Positions 11,215 through 21,870 of a stretch of DNA of 64,000 bases are shown here, piece by piece (the stretch's first letter is position 1; each line of letters begins with the position of its first letter). The stretch lies in NCBI GenBank assembly GCA_030737875.1, contig CM060912.1:263123731-263187730 (forward strand), read 5' to 3'. The notes beneath the pieces are model-generated. The model was given only the letters and a program-made list of their open reading frames with translations, was not told where the DNA came from and did not search any database. The DNA comes from Allium sativum. Lineage: Eukaryota; Streptophyta; Magnoliopsida; Asparagales; Amaryllidaceae. A program made the translations under genes and the position numbers.

Positions 11215-11224
11215 GTTTATATAG
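11215..11224 (-). promoter_or_regulatory. TATA box of the B 5' LTR
   Basis: The minus strand reads CTATATAAAC, a good plant TATA box. It lies about 150 bp downstream of the inverted-repeat cluster and about 520 bp from the LTR start. Confidence 0.6.
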
Positions 11225-11369
11225 AATTTCAAACTAATTAGAGCCGTCAGATGATCATAGATGAATCTAGACCATTCACATCGAGAAGACTCAACTAGAA
11301 AGTGACAAATCAGCCCTAGTGACACACGAGAACTCAGAAAATCGCTCAGAACCCGACCAGGCCAGCCAA

Positions 11370-11475
11370 GACCTGACCAGGTCGACTGGGCAGGTCGACC
11401 CATTGGTCAACCCCCAGGTCGACCCCCTGGTCGACCTGGGTACCCAGGACGACCCCCAGGTCGACCTGGGTCCTG
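11370..11475 (-). repeat. GTCGAC inverted-repeat cluster in U3 of the B 5' LTR
   Basis: About six GGTCGACC-like units. The best is a perfect 12 bp inverted repeat, CCCAGGTCGACC at 11413-11424 and its complement at 11429-11440, with loop CCCT. The 3' LTR copy has a different number of units, so the cluster has changed by slippage or exchange since insertion. Confidence 0.75.
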
Positions 11476-11750
11476 GGCGGGAATTTTCCCGCCCATCCCA
11501 ATTCTGGTCCAGTTTTCAAATTCTGAACTTGTTTCGGGCTGTTTGAATTTTAAATCAAATTCTGAAACTTCCGAAGACCACAAATTCTTCATACGGAGTC
11601 CGATTTACGAAAACTCGGACTCTATCTCAAGCAGAATTCCGAGGCGAACGCAATGGCGTAACCCGTATCCCTTAATTCTTTAATTTAGAATTAATTATAC
11701 TTTAATTTGTCAATTTATTGTTAATAGAAAATTCGGGGTGTTACATCGAT

Positions 11751-13477
11751 CGTACTTACCGGTATTCTTCTCCTGATTAGTGGATTCCCTATTGTTTGGT
11801 TTCTTGTACTGAAGCGTGTTGCACGTTTCTAGGTAGATTGCTTCCAAGTCTTCATTCAATGGGGGTGTAGATCTCGTATGCCCGGTGACAGCCGGGCTTC
11901 TAGGGTTCCATTGGAACCTGGCCGTTGTTGCGGCCGCCTTGCTTACCGTTATTCGACATTTATTTGTAGGGACCTAACGCCTTGTCATTACTGAAGAGTT
12001 CCCCAATCTGTTTCCCTTTGACATTGTCATTTATGGTATCAGCATGTGGATTGTTGGGAAGACCGGCCCTGGAGAGTCGGTTTTGTCTCACTTCTTCTTA
12101 ACATAAGTATTGCCTAGCCTTTTCATGGAAAGCTTCGAGGCTTTTTGGGTGCTTCCGATCGATCCATACCCCGAATTTGGAAGTAGGGAGGATGCCCTTT
12201 GCTAATTGGAAGAGTATGGTGTGAGGGTCCTGATCCTCGACCTCGGCGAGGGCGACGTTGAACCTGGAGAGGTAGCTTTTGAGCGACTCAGTGGGCTCTT
12301 GGTATAGGTTGGATAGTGTGAGGGCATTCTTTGGAGTCGGGTTATGCACCCTGAATTGCTTGACCAATTTTATCGCTAACTGGCCGAAGTTGTTAATGGA
12401 ATCCAGTGGGAGGCGAGAGAACCATAACAAAGTGGTTCCTGATAAGAAAACTGAAAATCACTTGCATTTGACCGGATCGTTGCCTTGGCTCGAGTCCATT
12501 TGCCATTCATATCGATTTAGGAAGGCACAGGGATCGGTGGTGCCATCGCAAAGCGGCATATGTGGAATGCTGAAGCATCGCGACCACTCAACTTCATTTA
12601 CCTTTCTTGTGAAGGGGTTACGCCTAATGTGCACTTCCCATGACTCGTGCACATTCCCTCGCATTTCCCTCATGATTCTTCGGACCATGTCGGGAAGATA
12701 AGTTGGATGGGGATCCACCATTGGGACCCATGGGTTTTGGCGAAGTTCCATTGTGGGGGCGTCTTCTATGATGGATGTTCGGGTCGTCTTCTTCCATGTC
12801 CTCAACATCTATAATCGGATCCGGGTGTGGATGATGAAGCTGAGCTGGTTGATGTGGATCCTGTTCTGGTGGAGCGCGAGCCACTGGAAATTTGGTTCAT
12901 CATCAAGATTGGCGACTCGATCCGTTGGATTTGGTCGAGGAATGGGTTGGTTATTTAGACCCGGTCCGTCATTGACGATCAAGTGAGAGCGATCTCGGTA
13001 TTGTGCCCCCTCATTAAATGTGACCGTAGTTCGGTCGCCGCTGCAATTCCCATTGCTGTTGACGTAGCTATTGCCATTGTCGAGAGCGTTGGTACGGGAT
13101 GCGATGTTGTCGATGAGACTAAACCTCCTTCTTTGATGTGGGCGCCTCGACTCAGAAGAGGAAGTTTCCGAGGTAGTTGGTCGAGGTCGAGCGTTGTTCC
13201 GAGCTAGCTGAAGTCGAGCGACGACGCGCTGACTTTCTTGAAGTTGTCGCATAAGGTCGATGTTATTCCTTAATGCTTGATTGAGCTTGACCGCTTTGTT
13301 CCCATATTTTTCATTAAGCGCGCGGATTTGAGGTTGTGTTGCAGGCGCTTCAGGGTCCACAGAAGGAGGGACATTTTCGTTAGTGGCCGGGATATCCGTC
13401 GGCTGAGGTTGTTGAGATGTTTCGGCTTCGGCTGTGGCTGAAGAGCCGATCATTGTGTTCTTTGGTCGCTTTGCCAT
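11751..13477 (-). pseudogene. gag of Tat-like element A (main part)
   Basis: The minus-strand frame opens with an ATG at 13477, about 90 bp inside the primer site. The first ~220 residues are low-complexity and polar, including VDPEAPATQPQIRALNEKYG and a Ser/Arg-rich stretch. After frame changes near 12809 and 12440 come the capsid-like domain (RRIMREMRGNVHESWEV, SNLYQEPTESLKSYLSRFN, QLAKGI) and further degenerate sequence down to NTGKYDR at the B insertion. The coding sequence resumes at 4105 (YHDMYGHNT). It is broken by frameshifts and by element B. It is clearly distinct from the gag of the chromoviruses; Tat-lineage assignment is by resemblance. Confidence 0.75.
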
Positions 13478-13567
13478 CGTAAGCGGACCCGACGGCAGGT
13501 TGAGCTAAGGAACCTAAGGTTCGTCGAAGTCGAGGTGGCAAGGTGTGACAAAGGCGCAAGTTCAACT

Positions 13568-13585
13568 CTCAATGAAAGCACCAAA
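13568..13585 (-). other. Primer-binding site region of element A
   Basis: The minus strand directly after the LTR reads TTTGGTGCTTTCATTGAG. A site beginning TGGTGC is expected for a tRNA ending GCACCA. I do not assign the tRNA. Element C has the same first bases and then differs. Confidence 0.6.
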
Positions 13586-13960
13586 TGTTAACGGCGAAAA
13601 ATGTCGTAAACACCAAAGATTCCAATTACTTGGAATTATTAATTTGGTCATAAAGACAGGGGCGGAAAAAGGTAAATAATAGGAGAGATTTATAGTGGTC
13701 CGGCCCAGCGGGGCCTACGTCCACTTTGAAGTGGTGTTGGAATATTATTGATGATCAAGGATTACAAGGTTGAGACTATCTTGAGATATCTCATTACATT
13801 CACTTTTCATGATATATGATGTCATAATTATCATATATTAAATAAATAAGGAAAAATATGATTTATTCCTTCTTCTTCCTCATAGAGGAGATGCCATAAT
13901 GGAGCTCTAGGAAGGTCCCAAGGTCATAAAATCCAGCCGCTTTAAAGTGTGAAGTCATGG

Positions 13961-13972
13961 GGTATTTATAGG
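13961..13972 (-). promoter_or_regulatory. TATA box of the element A LTR
   Basis: The minus strand reads CCTATAAATACC. The identical 12-mer occurs in the solo LTR at 23926-23937. It lies 104 bp downstream of the palindromic array. Confidence 0.7.
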
Positions 13973-14075
13973 AAAGGGGTTAGGTATGAGTAGGTGGGAG
14001 TAGGTAGAAATAAGGGACCACACTCAGAAATTTGCACCTAGAGCCTGCACATGCCAGATTTTCGCACCCAACCCT

Positions 14076-14327
14076 GGGGTACGAATTTTGCACCTCGCGG
14101 AGTGTGAAATTCATACCCCATGGGGGTGCAAAATTCATACCTCCCTGGGGTGCAAAATTCACACCCTGTTGGGTGCGAATTTCGCACCCCGTTAGGTGTA
14201 AATTTCACACCTTGCTGGGTGTGAATTTCGCACCATGTTAGGTGCGAATTTCGCACCTGCTGGGTGTGAATTTTGCACCCACTTAGGTGGGAATTTCGCA
14301 CCTTGATGGGTGCGAATTTCGCACCCC
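14076..14327. repeat. Palindromic array GGTGCGAATTTCGCACC in U3
   Basis: About nine units of 24-30 bp, each a near-perfect palindrome of the form GGTGYGAAWTTCRCACC, separated by 5-12 bp spacers. Some units are exact palindromes and others carry matched changes. It lies just upstream of the TATA box on the minus strand. The related solo LTR keeps a shorter array at 24025-24173. The chance open frames at 13980-14301 are products of this periodicity. Confidence 0.85.
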
Positions 14328-14842
14328 GAGGGGTACTAAGGTCGCCTTATGGGTAGTGCGAAGGCCTTGGGTGTGGGTGTTTTGGTGACTCGAGGTTCGC
14401 AGAAGTTATTGGCTGAATCATGACTTTGAGTCGATCTGGTGATTCTAGGCAACACACTTGTTGGCAGATATTGGATGAATCGGGTGGTGCCCACTATTTC
14501 GACATAACCGGTTAGGTCGATCGCCGCCGGGAATGTGGGGTCCCGGACCCCCACCGGTGCTGCGCTTGGACCCACTTGACGGTTAGCCTTCGCCTCGAAG
14601 CATGGCTCGCCTTTGGCTCGGCTGTAGACGAATACTAATGGAGGTCGCATTCGAGGGGTGCGACATTCTGCTAGTGGCCAAACTCGAGTCTTCTGGTACT
14701 GGACCCCGGATGATATGGCGATGCCTCTGGGCTGTAATATCACACGATATGTTGAGTCGAGCGTGTCTTGCGTACTTTTGGGAACCGTACCAAAAGGCCG
14801 GCTAGCACTTAGCTACAACAGAGGGTTCAATTTGAGTTGTGA

Positions 14843-16609
14843 TCATGAGAGGATCATTGTGTGGATAAAGGACCCCTTTTTCATCTCATTTGGAGAAATC
14901 ACTAAGCTATGCATCTTTAAAGTGTAACGGGCATTCTTTAATGATGGTTCCTCTCGAATGGAGAATATCCCTTCACGAGCTTCCTTTAGGTACCAACTCC
15001 TGGCCATCGGGCAATTCCTAACAGGGTGTGGCCCACCGTCGATCACGTTGATTCGGTTTATTGGTGGACCCAAATCTAGATGACCTCCCTCCATAGTGGC
15101 CACTACTATATTGACTGAAACCTTTTTTTGTCCATTCGTATGCTGGACGGATGACGATTTGTTAAGGGCGAACTCTTTCAGATGTCCCTCGCGGATAAGC
15201 TTTTGAATAATCTCGTCCAGAACCTTCCACTCATCAGTCTTATGTCCGTTTGTTTTGTGATACTCGCAATATTTTCCATTGGCATAAGGTTTAGGGAAAT
15301 TCTTGGCTTTGAACGAGACAGGTAAGTTATTAACCCTTTCTTTTGCCATAGCATACACAAAGGGGATAGGCTTGCTTAAAGTGACTGAATTGGAACTAGG
15401 GTCCTCCCATCTTGGCCATTTTCTAGTTTCCATCTTGACCGAACCTTCCACTTTGGGGCTTTCGTCTGTATCTCGGCTTTCCTCCTTCCCCTCGAGGTCT
15501 GAACTTCTTCTTTTTGAAGTACAACTCATCCATGCGGATGAAATTGTCATCTTTAAAGTGGAAATCTTGTAAGCTTTACAGCCGTGGATGTATAGTTCCT
15601 TCCAAAAGAGGGTATTCTTAATTAACCCTGAATGCACAACAATCAACTTGTCATAGTCATTCATATTTTTTTCCTTCAATGTTTCTATGTTGAACTTTTT
15701 CAAGTAGTCTCCTAGGGACTCTCCTTGCCTTTGCTTGATATTAGAAATAACTGTGTAGTCCACGGTCGGATCTTCGCAGATACAAAACTGTGCGGAAAAT
15801 TCATAGGTGAATTGTTCCCATAAGTAAATAGTATTCTCCCTGTATTGACGATACCATTTAGCTATTGTCTCCTGGAGAGTCACCTGGAAAAGATGACATC
15901 TGACAGCCCCCGAAGCATTATAGAGATCTATGCGACTGCCGAAAGCCATTAGGTGATCATCAGGGTCACTGGTTACGAGATACTTTATGGTGGGATCCTT
16001 TACCCTAGATGGTATTATGGTGCTCATGATATCATCGGTGAAAGGGGATACTCTTTCATTATCATTATCCATATCATCCTGGGTTCTCTTCCCCTTGCTT
16101 CCCAACAAGTCCTTGAAGGTTTTTCTAGAAATGTCATTGAGATAAGCCTCTGTGTTGTCATAATTCACTCTCTTAGGTTCATAACCTTTAGAAGTAGAGC
16201 TTCTAGATTGTTCCTGGTGACATTGACTTCCTTGTTGATCTATCCCCGTTAAAAGAGACCTTTTCTTTTTGGTGGAAGTTGCTTTGAGCTTCTCTTTTTC
16301 TTCAGAGTGTTGGACGAGAACCTTTCTCTTTGGAGACTCGTCCTCCTCTCTTTGGCTAGACTTAGTGAGCTTTGAAGACTTCTACGCTTGATTAGCGTTT
16401 ATCTAAGCTTGCATCTTCTAGATCTGTTTCTCTAAATCCATAATTTTACCAGCATTTTCCTCCATGGCACTTGGGTTTGGTGGTTGCACTGGGTTGGAGA
16501 TTGCTCCTTCTTCATTATTGTTTGGGTTGAACGTTGGGCTCGCGTTTCCTTCAATGGTTGCATTAGGAGCTGTTTCTTTACTTCTATCCTATAATATTTT
16601 TGATTTCAT
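14843..16609 (-). pseudogene. gag of Tat-like element C
   Basis: The minus strand carries an uninterrupted 441-codon frame from 16168 to the stop near 14843. In-frame sequence continues upstream to an ATG at 16609 but with several stops. Visible features are a polar, Lys/Glu-rich N-terminus, a capsid-like domain (RCHLFQVTLQETIAKWYRQY, IKQRQGESLGDYLKKF), a charged linker, and a C-terminal YCEYHKTNGHKTDEWKVLDE followed by IIQKLIREGHLKEF. That last part matches the gag end of element A. It packages element RNA in a virus-like particle. The downstream side is cut 36 bp beyond the stop by the LTR of element A, so protease and pol are not present here. Confidence 0.8.
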
Positions 16610-16679
16610 CCTTCCCTGCCACAGAGCAACAAGTTTACAAATTTAACTTCTGATAGGGTAAACAAAAAGAAGGAGGTTC

Positions 16680-16701
16680 ATGCCATCTTCTAGCACCAAA
16701 A
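16680..16701 (-). other. Primer-binding site region of element C
   Basis: The minus strand next to the LTR reads TTTTGGTGCTAGAAGATGGC. It starts with the same TTTGGTGC as element A but then diverges, so the two elements may use different tRNAs or one site has decayed. tRNA not assigned. Confidence 0.5.
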
Positions 16702-17510
16702 TGCTAACGATATTTTTCGTTAACACCCGAACTAGGATGAGTAATACTTATCTGAGTAGCTTAATGCATATGAGATCTAAAGGATGCTGAACTATAATTA
16801 TGAATCGGTGGTCTCAACGAGTCCTACCAGTTCCTAGATATCAAGACCTTGAATCCGAAGATTAGTTACTCCTCCCTCAAGGGGTGAGTATCACGCTTAC
16901 GGGAAGGCAAAGTTAACGGTAACCTTGGAAGAAGGGTTTTACAAGCTGAATAAGACCGAAGCCTTAGGCCACATCCACCTTTAGACCTTGGAAAAAATAA
17001 CATACATTGTGCTAAGAAGAAACATGTTAATGCCTCACAACGCTAAAATCGTTTACGTGCCATAACACTTATGGACTTATATCACACTTCCACATCGATC
17101 CAACCCAGGCGGGCCTTGATTAGTCAGATATCATGTCACAGTTTCATAGCAAGCTTCTTTCCAAGGTTGGGTTGCATTAGGCTTACTATGAGTGTGCTAA
17201 ACCATGTATTGACAATTTGAAAGGGGAGAAGCCTTGGTTTTAACAACGACCTTCCCTCCATTAAATGGGTCGTGATTAATATATCATAGAAAAGGTCAAT
17301 GTTAACTCCATGTCTTATCATTATAAACACAATATGATTATCAAATTGATAAATGCTTAAGTCCCGAAGTTCTCCTTTTATTAATTCTAGATGTATTACA
17401 AGTTTTGAAGGAATCCCCAATTCGATTTATAAATTAGAGTTTTCTCTTGAGAGAAAGAGAACAAAATTGAGAAATGAAAATTCAACCTTGAAAATGAGAC
17501 CTTTGGGTCT

Positions 17511-17520
17511 TATTTATAGC
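17511..17520 (-). promoter_or_regulatory. TATA box of the element C LTR
   Basis: The minus strand reads GCTATAAATA in an otherwise AT-moderate context, in the same layout as the A LTR TATA. Confidence 0.55.
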
Positions 17521-17770
17521 CAAATCGTGGCTCTTTTTGCTATTGGGCCAGTAGAAGCCACTGTCGGCAGCTTTTACCTTTCGTCTCGGTGGTTCTTTGC
17601 TCTCGCCTGCTCCTTTGGTCTTGCATGTTGCTTTCGAGGTGCCGGTCTTCAACACTCGGAGGCATGATGTCCATAACTAAAGCTCTTCTTTGGAGTTTCT
17701 TTCATCTTTTTGTATTAATGCCAATCTTGTTGGCATAACTATCTTTTAGGAAGTCTTTAGGCTTTCGGAC

Positions 17771-17883
17771 AAAGGCTTACGGTCATAGGATTCCAGATGT
17801 AGGATTCCAGATGAAGGCTTCCGGATATGGCTTTAGGATATAAGCTTTCGGTCATAGGCTTCCGGATATAAGCTTCCGGTTTT
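17771..17883. repeat. Imperfect ~14 bp repeats (AGGCTTCCGGATAT)
   Basis: Seven to eight degenerate units such as AGGATTCCAGATG, AGGCTTCCGGATAT and AGCTTTCGGTCAT. They lie 250-370 bp upstream of the C TATA box, the same relative position as the arrays in the A and B LTRs. Confidence 0.6.
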
Positions 17884-17934
17884 GTTATCAATACTTTGTG
17901 GAGCTTGCCTTTATGATTTCAAGTGGATAGTTAC

Positions 17935-18469
17935 AGGATCCTCCACCCCCGTTGGCATCGACATGAAGTAAATTAGTCTGGATAACCTGTCTCTCTTCAA
18001 CGGTTTCAGTTTTCCTTTCGGTAGATGTCTGAAGTATGTATCAGCTTTGTGGAGGATTTCTTCCGCTGCTTTAGTAAATCGTCATTTAAGTGGCCTTCCG
18101 TTATCATTTACTAGGGTTATCCGTAAATGGCTTCCTACAAACTCCCTTGTATTTTCGGTGCTCTCCTTTCTTGATGTACCGGTATTAAGTAAGTTAATAT
18201 CGATATCCTCCCGTCCTTCTAGGTCTCGTTTTGTAAGATTCCTGTTTTTTACCCTTATTAGCTTCCGTTACTAGGAGACCTTTTGTTATCTTCCTTTCGT
18301 GTTGAAACTACCCTGTCGGTACCCTTCTTTTGTATGAGTTCTTTTTTCCAATAATAGTGTCAGTTGCTTGACTTTCGGATTGTTCTCTTATGCCCTCGGT
18401 TTTTCCTTGTGCTTGACTTCTTGCTTACAGATGATTATTTTTGTACTTGTGGCGGTCCATTACCCCTTC
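17935..18469. other. Unassigned sequence, possibly more of the D 5' LTR
   Basis: No coding sequence recognised. It may be the upstream part of the element D 5' LTR, but I cannot align it by eye with 50299-52801 beyond the last ~120 bp. A TTCCGCTG box occurs near 18059, as in other chromovirus LTRs. Confidence 0.35.
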
Positions 18470-18590
18470 ATCGTTATCCTGTCTCAATGTTAATTTTAGT
18501 ATTAACAACTATCGTCTTGTGTCGGCTTGACGCATCATACAACACACTTTTTATCTAGTGTTGTGCAGGAGATATAAGGTGGTTGTCACA
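18470..18590 (+). repeat. 3' end of the D 5' LTR
   Basis: The final ~75 bp (GCATCATACAACACAC..GTGCAGGAGATATAAGG, ending GTTGTCACA) match the end of the D 3' LTR (52727-52801) at perhaps three quarters of positions by eye. The LTR extends an unknown distance to the left. Confidence 0.6.
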
Positions 18591-18592
18591 TT

Positions 18593-18604
18593 TGGTATTA
18601 GAGC
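18593..18604 (+). other. Primer-binding site of element D
   Basis: TGGTATTAGAGC, two bases after the LTR end CACA; one base from the initiator tRNA-Met complement. Confidence 0.85.
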
Positions 18605-18794
18605 TTTGGTTAATCGATTTTACCCAAAGTTCGCAAACGGTAAAGTGTATGAGAGAGGTATTTGTAAATTTATTTTGATGAGTACTATATTATGTATGTA
18701 TATTTTATAGTATAGTGGGTTAGTAAGCACTTGGACACCAATGTGGCTTTCTCTAATGTGAATTGATCATTCTCGTTTCAGATAGAGAGTGAAT

Positions 18795-19600
18795 TGACAA
18801 AATTCGAGACATGTTGCTAGGTATGAGCATGCGACTAGAGAGGTAGGCGATGGTAGCCAATTGGGAGCTGCAGCAGTTGTACCCGATTATCCTGATATGT
18901 TCGAGGCCATAATGGTAGCGATCATGAAGAGGATGCCTACTCCAAAAACGGAAGTAGGAGGTGATTTTCCTGTGCAGGTGCCTAGGGAAGTTGATTTCGC
19001 TAAGTTGTGCAAGGGCTACGCTTCTATGGGTGGAAAGCCTGTTGAGATTCAGAATTGGCTGGAAACTTGTGTTCAAATTTTTGGAGATTTGAGAATTGAC
19101 GATGCAAGTAAGAGGAAGCTTGCATCAAGGTAGCTGCAAGGCCGAGCATTGGATTGGTGGAACTCTATTACTTTGGAGAGTCTAGAGGATTAAATCACTT
19201 GTGTTCAGTTTAGAACTAAGTTTAAGGAGAAGTTCATTTCTATGGTCCAGAAGTCGATACTCTTTAAGAAGTTTGTTGAGTTTAAGCTGTGAGATCGACC
19301 AGTGTTTGAGTATGTGGCAGAATTTGAAGCTTTATCCAAGTATTCTTGTTCGTATAATGAGATTCCTTATCATAAGAATGAGAAATTTATCTTGGGATTA
19401 TATGAGAACATTGGAAAGCAACTAATCGACCATATAGATGACTCTTTTGAGAAGTTAGGGCTTTGAGGAAGAAGAGTTTGTTTCCACAGATTGATGAGAC
19501 TTTTGTTGAAAATAAGGATGAATAAAAGCCGCATCAAGGAGCATTAATAAGAAAAAGTGGAATGGTAAACGAAAATAGCAACAAGGAAAGAATGGCCAGA
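18795..19600 (+). pseudogene. gag (capsid part) of element D
   Basis: The frame contains FAKLCKGYASMGGKPVEIQN (equivalent to FTKLCKDYTSLGGKPF in element E), then WLETCVQIFGDLRIDDASKR, LQGRALDWWNSI, QFRTKFKEKFIS and VAEFEALSKYS. These follow the conserved order of the Ty3/gypsy gag domain. Stops interrupt it (TAG at 19132, others at 19192 and 19291), and a frame change follows near 19450. The start codon position used by E and F is not preserved; the sequence there has lost its ATG. It once formed the particle shell. D gag is clearly related to that of E and F but diverged. Confidence 0.8.
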
Positions 19601-19614
19601 AAAAACAAAAGGGC

Positions 19615-20181
19615 GTGATTACTTGTTATAACTGTCAACAAAAGGGCCATCTTTCCAAAGATTTTAAAAATGCTAAGGTGGAAAGAAAATACATTAGCTG
19701 CGATAAGCCTAGGCATATGAAGAAAAATTGTCTTGAACTGCCAAAGGATAAGCAGGCTGTAAGGGCGTATGCTTTGGATGTTGTGTTGTCTTCCTCGCGG
19801 GGTCCAAGTGCAGAGGAGTAGGGGAAAAGTGTTGTTGTTCAAGGTATGCTTTCTATCAGAGAAGTTTCAATTCGAGTTTTGTTTGATACTAGAGCATCAC
19901 ATTCTTTTATCTATGATGAGCTTGTTTCCAAGATAGATTTAGAACCTGAAATTGTTGATAGACCATTAGTTGTGGCTAATCCAGTAGGGGGTTCGTCTGA
20001 TCATTGTATGCTTTGTCATGATCTAATTTTGACGAGTCATGGTTGCTATTTTGTGTGTGATTGCTTTGTTTTGAACTTTGCTAGGATTAGGATTGTTTTG
20101 GGTATGGATTGGCTCAAGAAGTATGCAGATATTGCGGATTACGAGAGGCTCGAGGTGACAATCGAGTGTGTGGAAGGGTGA
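19615..20181 (+). pseudogene. Zinc-knuckle and protease region of element D
   Basis: A first CCHC motif reads CYNCQQKGHLSKDF, with the last Cys replaced by Phe. A second reads SCDKPRHMKKNC, with its first Cys missing. After a stop at 19819 the protease frame runs SIREVSIRVLFDTRASHSFI. The catalytic triad Asp-Thr-Gly reads Asp-Thr-Arg (codons at 19885-19893), which should inactivate it. The later DLILTSHGCYF and IVLGMDWLKKY segments are typical of plant chromovirus proteases. Element F retains DTG at the same place. Confidence 0.8.
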
Positions 20182-20513
20182 ATGATAGTTTTATGGTTCG
20201 CTTGTGATTCCACGGGATGGGTTGTCATCTATGCCAATCATACGAGAGTTCTCTGATGTGTTTGATGAGGTCGGAGGATTACCACCGCAGTGGGAGATTG
20301 AGTTTTAGATTGATTTGACGGATAGATCCATACTTCTTGTTATGCCTCTTAGGCGGATGGCGCCTAAGAAACAACGAAAATTAGAGATGTAAGAGAACAA
20401 TGTTTTGAGTAAGGGATTCATTCGGAGAAGCATATCTAAATGGGGTGCACTAGTTGTGTTCGCAGCCAAGGCCGATGGATCGTTGCGATTGTATGTGTAT
20501 TATGGTGAGTTTA
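20182..20513 (+). pseudogene. N-terminal part of the element D reverse transcriptase
   Basis: Includes IREFSDVFDEVGGLPPQWEI, RMAPKKQRKLEM, KGFIRRSISKWGA and DGSLRLYVYYGEF, the standard approach to the RT domain. Two in-frame stops (20307-20309, 20390-20392) are seen. It is cut at GAGTTTA by element F and resumes at 47529. Confidence 0.8.
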
Positions 20514-21552
20514 TGTAACGACCCACATTCTACGTATCGGAGGATCGAAGAATATGTATTTTATTCTCATACGAAGTTATAAGGTCGTGTAACTTTGGGA
20601 AATGACTACTGGGGTCATTTCCCACATTCACGATTTTTGCCGAATTTTATATGACCGTTTTGCCCTTGGCGAATCTTGTTTCGCCTATAACTTTTGATTG
20701 GCAAGGAATTTTTACCTAAAACCACTTCCATTGTATTCGGATGATGGTTTCCCATTTCGTAGAGTGGTCACAGTAATCAAACAAGCTTACCGTTTGGGAA
20801 ATATGGCTGAAATAAGATCTGAAGATGGAAAAAACAGCATAATTGGGCTTAATAGGGTGATTAGCAGCTAGGCCCATACCCATTTCGGGATTAGGGTTAT
20901 GGGAGGGCTGAAAGGAGTTAAAGAATGATTTTTTTTCATTTTTCCAGCCGCCACACACATTTCTCTAACCCTAGTAATAGCCTCCATCTTCTAAATCACC
21001 TTTTAATCACTTTCTAATCATTAATTAAGCAAAACTACATATAACCATGTCAAATTAGCATCAAATCAGAGATAGATTTGTTGCTACACATAGGGATCCG
21101 TGCCAAATCAGTGAAAGTTACATATCTATAATTTATTTGTGGCTAAGGTGAGTGATTAGCATGTTTATTCACTAATTATGGCTAATTAGGGGTGATTAGT
21201 GACAATTAGCGAAATTATGACTCAGAAAAATATGGAAAAATATGTAAAAATTCGAAAATATTATTTTATGTCACTGTTAGAAATTTGGGTTAATTTGGAT
21301 TAAGTTTGCTAATCCTATAGTTAAAACATGGTTAAGGGGTTAAGGGGAAAATCATGGATTTTGGGTATGTTTGATCTAAATAACCTATATGCTTGATGTT
21401 TTAATGTATTTGATTGATCCTATATGTTGCTACTACTTTTTGGTATGTTCTATGATTGTCTAGTAAAGTTAGAATGGTTGAAAACGCCGTCGTCTGGCAA
21501 GAATGGACCATATAAGCTCTTTGGAAAAGATGTAAGTTTTTGGTTCGATAAG

Positions 21553-21870
21553 GGCAGATCGAATTGGTAGCCGAACCGAACCGGAGAGGATTGGCCGAAC
21601 TGAAGCTTGACATAGGAGAAGCATGGCAAAAAGGAAGGCCACTTGTTTGGGGTTGGAGTTGGAATGGAGCACCGAACCGGAATGAAATGGAGTAGCACCA
21701 AACCGGACCAAGGTGTAAGAGCACCGGACCGAACCGAGGGAGGAAGCCCGAGCCGAAGCGAGATAGTGGAGTAACCGAACCGGAGTGACATAGAGGACCG
21801 AACCGAATCAAAGAAAGTGACTTGGACACCATATACCAAACCGAACTGGATAGACGAACCAAACCGGATT
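21553..21870. repeat. CCGAACCGG-rich degenerate array in the F 5' LTR
   Basis: Many irregularly spaced copies of ACCGAACCGG and CCGAACCGA. The periodicity opens long minus-strand frames (21401-21953) that are not genes. Counterparts lie at 46150-46460 and, changed, at 58495-58815. Confidence 0.65.

Larger units (their letters stand above)
4106..11745 (-). mobile_element. Element B: deletion-derivative chromovirus with complete LTRs
   Basis: This is a minus-strand LTR retrotransposon with near-identical ends. The 5' LTR is 8754-11745, the primer site 8740-8751, the interior 7075-8753, the polypurine tract 7075-7092 and the 3' LTR 4106-7074. The minus-strand LTR starts TGTAACACCCCG and ends TTTCA; at the left edge the final CA reads CG, apparently mutated. 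The target duplication TCGAC/TCGAT (4101-4105, 11746-11750) lies inside the gag of element A. The interior is only 1.68 kb against roughly 5-6 kb in a full element. It fuses an N-terminal gag piece to the integrase C-terminus and has lost zinc knuckle, protease, RT, RNase H and the integrase core. Primer site, tract and LTRs remain, so it could have been mobilised in trans. Confidence 0.9.
8754..11745 (-). repeat. 5' LTR of element B
   Basis: At 2992 bp this is the intact-edged copy: the plus strand begins TGAAACACC and ends GGTGTTACA. It carries the GTCGAC cluster (11370-11475), TATA box (11215-11224), TGCAAGTT-type repeats (10434-10695), a G-run near 9145 and the stem-loop (9190-9203). It is closely similar to 4106-7074, indicating a younger insertion than F, whose two LTRs differ much more. 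Confidence 0.9.
13586..14807 (-). repeat. 5' LTR of Tat-like element A
   Basis: A 1222 bp LTR, plus strand TGTTAACGGCG...GCTAGCA. Its full length aligns with the solo LTR at 23536-24632, which has a perfect target duplication and so fixes both ends. It contains a TATA box at 13961-13972 and a palindromic array at 14076-14327. The right flank is the gag of element C, so A inserted into C; the partner target duplication (CTTAG expected) lies outside the window. Confidence 0.85.
16702..17934 (-). repeat. 5' LTR of Tat-like element C (right edge uncertain)
   Basis: The left edge TGCTAACGATATTTTTCG is next to the primer site. It resembles the corresponding edge of the A LTR only in the first few bases. 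A TATA box (17511-17520, minus) and a ~14 bp repeat array (17771-17883) fit an LTR of about 1.2 kb. I place the right edge at a CA near 17934, but no second copy or duplication confirms it. Confidence 0.5.

Noticed and set aside
13980..14301. Repetitive frames on both strands
   Set aside because: Produced by the palindromic array; translations are pure repeats of NSHL/KIHT type with no protein character.
14076..14327. CRISPR or integron-type array
   Set aside because: Spacers are short, similar and variable; the array is part of an LTR also found elsewhere.
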